Part shown: one piece after another, positions 6,507-8,717 of the stretch
How the letters are laid out: each line of letters begins with the position of its first letter
Numbering within the stretch: the stretch's first letter is position 1
From: Candidatus Latescibacterota bacterium
Lineage (GTDB): Bacteria > JAAXHH01 > JACQVL01
DNA length: 8,717 nt
Assembly: GCA_016209865.1 (NCBI GenBank)
Contig: JACQVL010000197.1
Coordinates: forward strand, 1-8,717
Direction of reading: 5' to 3'
Made by a program: the position numbers and the translations under genes
Notes under the pieces: model-generated
What the model saw: the letters and a program-made list of their open reading frames with translations, nothing else
Databases searched by the model: none
Told to the model about the DNA's origin: nothing

Positions 6507-7202
6507 ATGACGACGAGACATCGTGTGGTGCTCCTGGGGCTGCTCGCCAGACTGGTGAGTCTCCCGGTCCACAGCGGCTCAGCCCAGGAGGCCGGGGTTC
6601 AGGCACCGGAACTCCGCGCCCAGGATTGGCTCAACACGACCGAGCCGCCTGATCAACTCCGGTTATCACGCCTCACCGGCCATGTGATCGTGCTGGTCTT
6701 CTTCATGGCGCATGATCCGATGAGTACCGTGGCGCTCGAGCACGCCCGTCAACTGTGGGAGGTCTATCGCCACCGGAAGTTGAGAGTCTTCGGGGTGCAT
6801 AGCCCGCCGGACGGATGGAAGCCCCGAACTCCGCCCCGGCCAGCGCAGGGCCTGGATACGATGGGGGACGACGACCCTGGCGAGTCCGGGAGACGGGTCG
6901 ACCGGGAAGTCCGGAACGAACATCGGCGCCGCCTGAGGGCGGTCGAATCGTTCATCTCGGAACTCCGTCTCCCCGTGCCCGTCCTGGTCGATCATGACCG
7001 CGCGCTGTGGGATCGGTTTCGGAACCTCGCGTACCCGACGTTTCAGGTCATCGATCATCACGGCTTGCTTCGTGCGACCTATACCGGGACGCGGGCCTAC
7101 TCCCAGCTCTCTCGACAGGTCGACGGCTTGTTACAGGAGCTGGCGCAGGCTCAGGACGACCAGGCGCAGAAGGCGGCCGCCGGACCGCCGGTAAGGCCGT
7201 AA
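6507..7202 (+). CDS. Exported thioredoxin-fold (TlpA/redoxin-like) protein lacking all cysteines
   Basis: 231 residues from ATG 6507; in-frame alternatives are ATG 6498 and GTG 6477. A Sec signal (VVLLGLLARLVSLPVHSGSAQ, shown as seen across residues 7-27) precedes a TlpA/ResA-like layout. APELRAQDWLN (33-43) and LRLSRLTGHVIVLVFF (51-66) lead into the position where family members carry the CxxC redox site. Here it reads MAHDPMS (67-73) with no cysteine, and no Cys occurs anywhere in the protein. The cis-Pro loop is kept as AYPTFQVID (175-183), and VPVLVDHDRALWDRF (157-171) is also typical. A charged Pro/Arg/Asp-rich insert (about 99-143) splits the fold. It therefore cannot do dithiol chemistry, and a structural or chaperone role is more likely. 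It sits between the fibre and RHS-type genes, which suggests a helper for exported proteins. Confidence 0.75.
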   Translation: MTTRHRVVLLGLLARLVSLPVHSGSAQEAGVQAPELRAQDWLNTTEPPDQLRLSRLTGHVIVLVFFMAHDPMSTVALEHARQLWEVYRHRKLRVFGVHSPPDGWKPRTPPRPAQGLDTMGDDDPGESGRRVDREVRNEHRRRLRAVESFISELRLPVPVLVDHDRALWDRFRNLAYPTFQVIDHHGLLRATYTGTRAYSQLSRQVDGLLQELAQAQDDQAQKAAAGPPVRP

Positions 7203-7226
7203 CTTGACGATGTGATACCACTCGTT

Positions 7227-7291
7227 TGTCACCCTGAGCGAAGCGAAGGGTCTCAGGAACGACGCGATTCTTCGCTTCGCTCAGAATGACA
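7227..7291. repeat. Inverted-repeat element (22-bp arms, 21-bp loop)
   Basis: The left arm (7227-7248) begins TGTCACCCTGAGCGAAGC. The right arm (7270-7291) ends CGCTCAGAATGACA. They are reverse complements at 20 of 22 positions; the two differences are adjacent. The sequence matches a palindromic element I recognise from intergenic DNA of many unrelated bacteria, where it yields spurious peptides such as LSEAKN and LRFAQGD. It fills half of the 131-bp gap before the RHS-type gene. It could fold in RNA, but no T-run follows it, so terminator function is unproven. Confidence 0.8.
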
Positions 7292-7321
7292 GGCCAAATC
7301 TCACCTGGATCATTCCAGATG

Positions 7322-7328
7322 AAGGAGA
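7322..7328 (+). promoter_or_regulatory. Shine-Dalgarno of the RHS-type gene
   Basis: AAGGAGA ends 5 bases before ATG 7334. The site supports this start, which directly precedes a good Sec signal peptide. Confidence 0.65.
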
Positions 7329-7333
7329 CCCGT

Positions 7334-8717
7334 ATGCGTTGGCCATCCCTGGTCTCTCGTGCGACGTTCGTGCTCCTGCTCGCGCTGGGAGGTGACTCCT
7401 CCCGTGGGTGGGCGCAGACCGACGCCGCCGAGAAGAGCGCGTTCGATTTCGACCGACTCCAGAGTACCCTCAAAGGGGATCAGGTGGACTACTTCTCCGG
7501 CGACTGGTCCTACACCATCCCGTTGACGACCATCCAGGGGGCCGGAGACATGGCCCTGCCGCTCCGGTTGGTGTACAGCAGCGCCGTGACCGGAGTAGAC
7601 CGGCTGATTCGCGTCACCACGGCGAGTCGCGGGATGCATACCCTCAACAACGCCTCGTGGGTGGGTTTGGGCTGGAACCTCAACCTCGGCGCGATCACGG
7701 TGACGGGCGGGTATAACGTCCCGGTCGCCGGCGGCATCTCGACCCATCCCTTCTCGTATGACCTCTCGATGGTCATGCCCGATGGGGCGTACCGGCTGGT
7801 CAGGCAACTCGGGGCGGATGGCCAGCCGTCGAATCGCTTCTTCACCGAGCGCCACACCTTCTGGGACATCGTCTGGAATGACGACCCGAACACGCCCCTG
7901 GCCTCCACCTGGACGGTGCGCGACCTGTCCGGGCAGACGTATACATTCGGGAAGATCATCGTGGGGAGCGAGACCCTGGGCGCGAACCTGACGACGAAGG
8001 CCGCCTCGATTCCCAGCAGCACGGGCATGTGGAGTCCGATCGGTACGGAGTTTGTGTACCAATGGAAGCTGGCGGAGATTCGAGACCCGGAGGGGAATGC
8101 GATCCGGTTCACGTATGAGTCGGATACGCCCATCACCACCATCCGGGATACGTTCAAGGAGCGTGATGCGGCGTTCCTGGGGTACTCGAATGTGCTCGAC
8201 CCCGGAGACCTGGATCCCCGGTATGCGACGGGGACGCTGTACCTGGCCGTCGTCAAGACGATGTGGACGGCGCATCTGAGCGAGGCGAAGTTCGTGAGCG
8301 CGTCTGGCCAGGTCGTTCGCACGCTCGTCACCGAGACCAGCCCCCGGCCGGATCTGCCGGTCACGCGCGTGTCGGGCACTGTGGTGACGTATGAGAACTA
8401 TCAGACGATCGTCCCCGATGGCAGCGGCCTTACCTACGGCTATCATCTGAAACTCGATAAGCACTCCTACCGGATGCTCGATGGGGTGGACAGTTTCAAC
8501 AAACTCGATGCGGTGGTGGTCAAAGACGGGACCGGCGCGCAACTGGCGCGCTATGAATTGATTTATGATGACACTCACCCGACCCTGCGGCCTCCTGTCG
8601 CCCCCGGCGATAGCGTGCAGACCCTCCTGCTGCGAGGGGTGCGCATGCTCGGAAAGACCAGCGCCGATGGATTGCCGGCCTATCTGTTCACGTATCGTGA
8701 CGCGGACAGCTATCGGC
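7334..8717 (+). CDS. Secreted SpvB/RHS (YD-repeat) type protein, N-terminal part (3' truncated by window)
   Basis: 461 codons are visible and the frame is still open at the window end. A Sec signal (FVLLLALGG core, probable cleavage after GWAQ, residue 28) is followed by the N-terminal pattern of large SpvB/RHS-like proteins. DYFSGDWSYTIPLTTIQGAG (52-71) and LPLRLVYSSAVTG (75-87) lead to ASWVGLGWNLNLGAITV (107-123). Further on come MPDGAYRLVRQL, STWTVRDLSGQTYTFG (191-206), LAEIRDPEGNAIRFTYES (246-263) and late strands ending in LPAYLFTYRD. These DG/DPxGN strand repeats build a beta-propeller and the start of an RHS/YD cocoon. Related proteins are toxin shells (TcB/TcC-like) or surface glycan-binding proteins, usually well over 1000 residues, with a variable toxic C-terminus in polymorphic toxins. 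That end is outside the window, so toxin function is only possible. The 131-bp gap and repeat upstream allow separate transcription. Confidence 0.85.
   Translation, partial: MRWPSLVSRATFVLLLALGGDSSRGWAQTDAAEKSAFDFDRLQSTLKGDQVDYFSGDWSYTIPLTTIQGAGDMALPLRLVYSSAVTGVDRLIRVTTASRGMHTLNNASWVGLGWNLNLGAITVTGGYNVPVAGGISTHPFSYDLSMVMPDGAYRLVRQLGADGQPSNRFFTERHTFWDIVWNDDPNTPLASTWTVRDLSGQTYTFGKIIVGSETLGANLTTKAASIPSSTGMWSPIGTEFVYQWKLAEIRDPEGNAIRFTYESDTPITTIRDTFKERDAAFLGYSNVLDPGDLDPRYATGTLYLAVVKTMWTAHLSEAKFVSASGQVVRTLVTETSPRPDLPVTRVSGTVVTYENYQTIVPDGSGLTYGYHLKLDKHSYRMLDGVDSFNKLDAVVVKDGTGAQLARYELIYDDTHPTLRPPVAPGDSVQTLLLRGVRMLGKTSADGLPAYLFTYRDADSYR

Noticed and set aside
7204-7232. Possible promoter with TTGACG as -35 before the RHS-type gene
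   Set aside because: At the 17-base spacing the -10 position reads TGTCAC, far from TATAAT, and falls inside the repeat arm.
7048-7473. Minus-strand frame containing LSEAKN and LRFAQGD text
   Set aside because: This peptide is simply the translation of the inverted-repeat element and the antisense of two genes.
7310-8578. Long minus-strand open frame (422 codons) opposite the RHS-type gene
   Set aside because: Arg/His/Pro-rich translation without recognisable motifs. The + strand encodes a clear signal peptide and SpvB/RHS motifs, so this is a GC-driven shadow.

Overview
The window is a GC-rich, protein-dense, one-directional (+ strand) stretch from a Gram-negative (diderm) bacterium. A secretin, a Skp/OmpH-like periplasmic protein and several Sec signal peptides show that an outer membrane is present. 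The species cannot be fixed from the sequence. High GC, heptamer tracts between genes and a dispersed-type inverted repeat are compatible with environmental lineages such as Nitrospirota, Methylomirabilota or deltaproteobacterial groups, but this is only a guess.

Layout: (1) 1-4316 is the core of a type II secretion / type IV pilus-family machine: the 3' part of a GspE/PilB ATPase, a GspF/PilC inner-membrane platform protein, one pilin or pseudopilin with a class III leader, and a GspD-type secretin with three N0/STN-like domains. (2) 4318-4881 is a Skp/OmpH-like coiled-coil protein that begins one base after the secretin stop codon. (3) 4939-6480 is a Sec-exported, repeat-containing fibre-like protein with GIGT motifs, a KFPDGSVQTTA motif and a C-terminal coiled coil. 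(4) 6507-7202 is an exported thioredoxin-fold protein with no cysteine at all. (5) 7334 to the window end is the N-terminal 461 residues of a secreted SpvB/RHS (YD-repeat) type protein. It is separated from the preceding genes by 131 bp that hold a 22-bp-arm inverted repeat.

The first seven genes are tightly spaced (overlap to about 60 bp) and are probably one operon. A reasonable reading is that a dedicated T2SS/T4P-like machine (GspE motor, GspF platform, pilin piston, GspD channel) is encoded beside periplasmic helpers (Skp-like and redoxin-like) and large exported fibre and RHS-type proteins that may be its cargo or may decorate the surface. That functional link is inferred from gene order only; no secretion signal for the machine itself is visible.

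Two 7-bp tandem tracts mark the gspE-gspF junction and the gspD 3' end. The second is translated into the secretin tail, where unit gain or loss would change the stop codon and its coupling to the next gene. No tRNA, rRNA, CRISPR array, transposase or convincing promoter or intrinsic terminator was seen.
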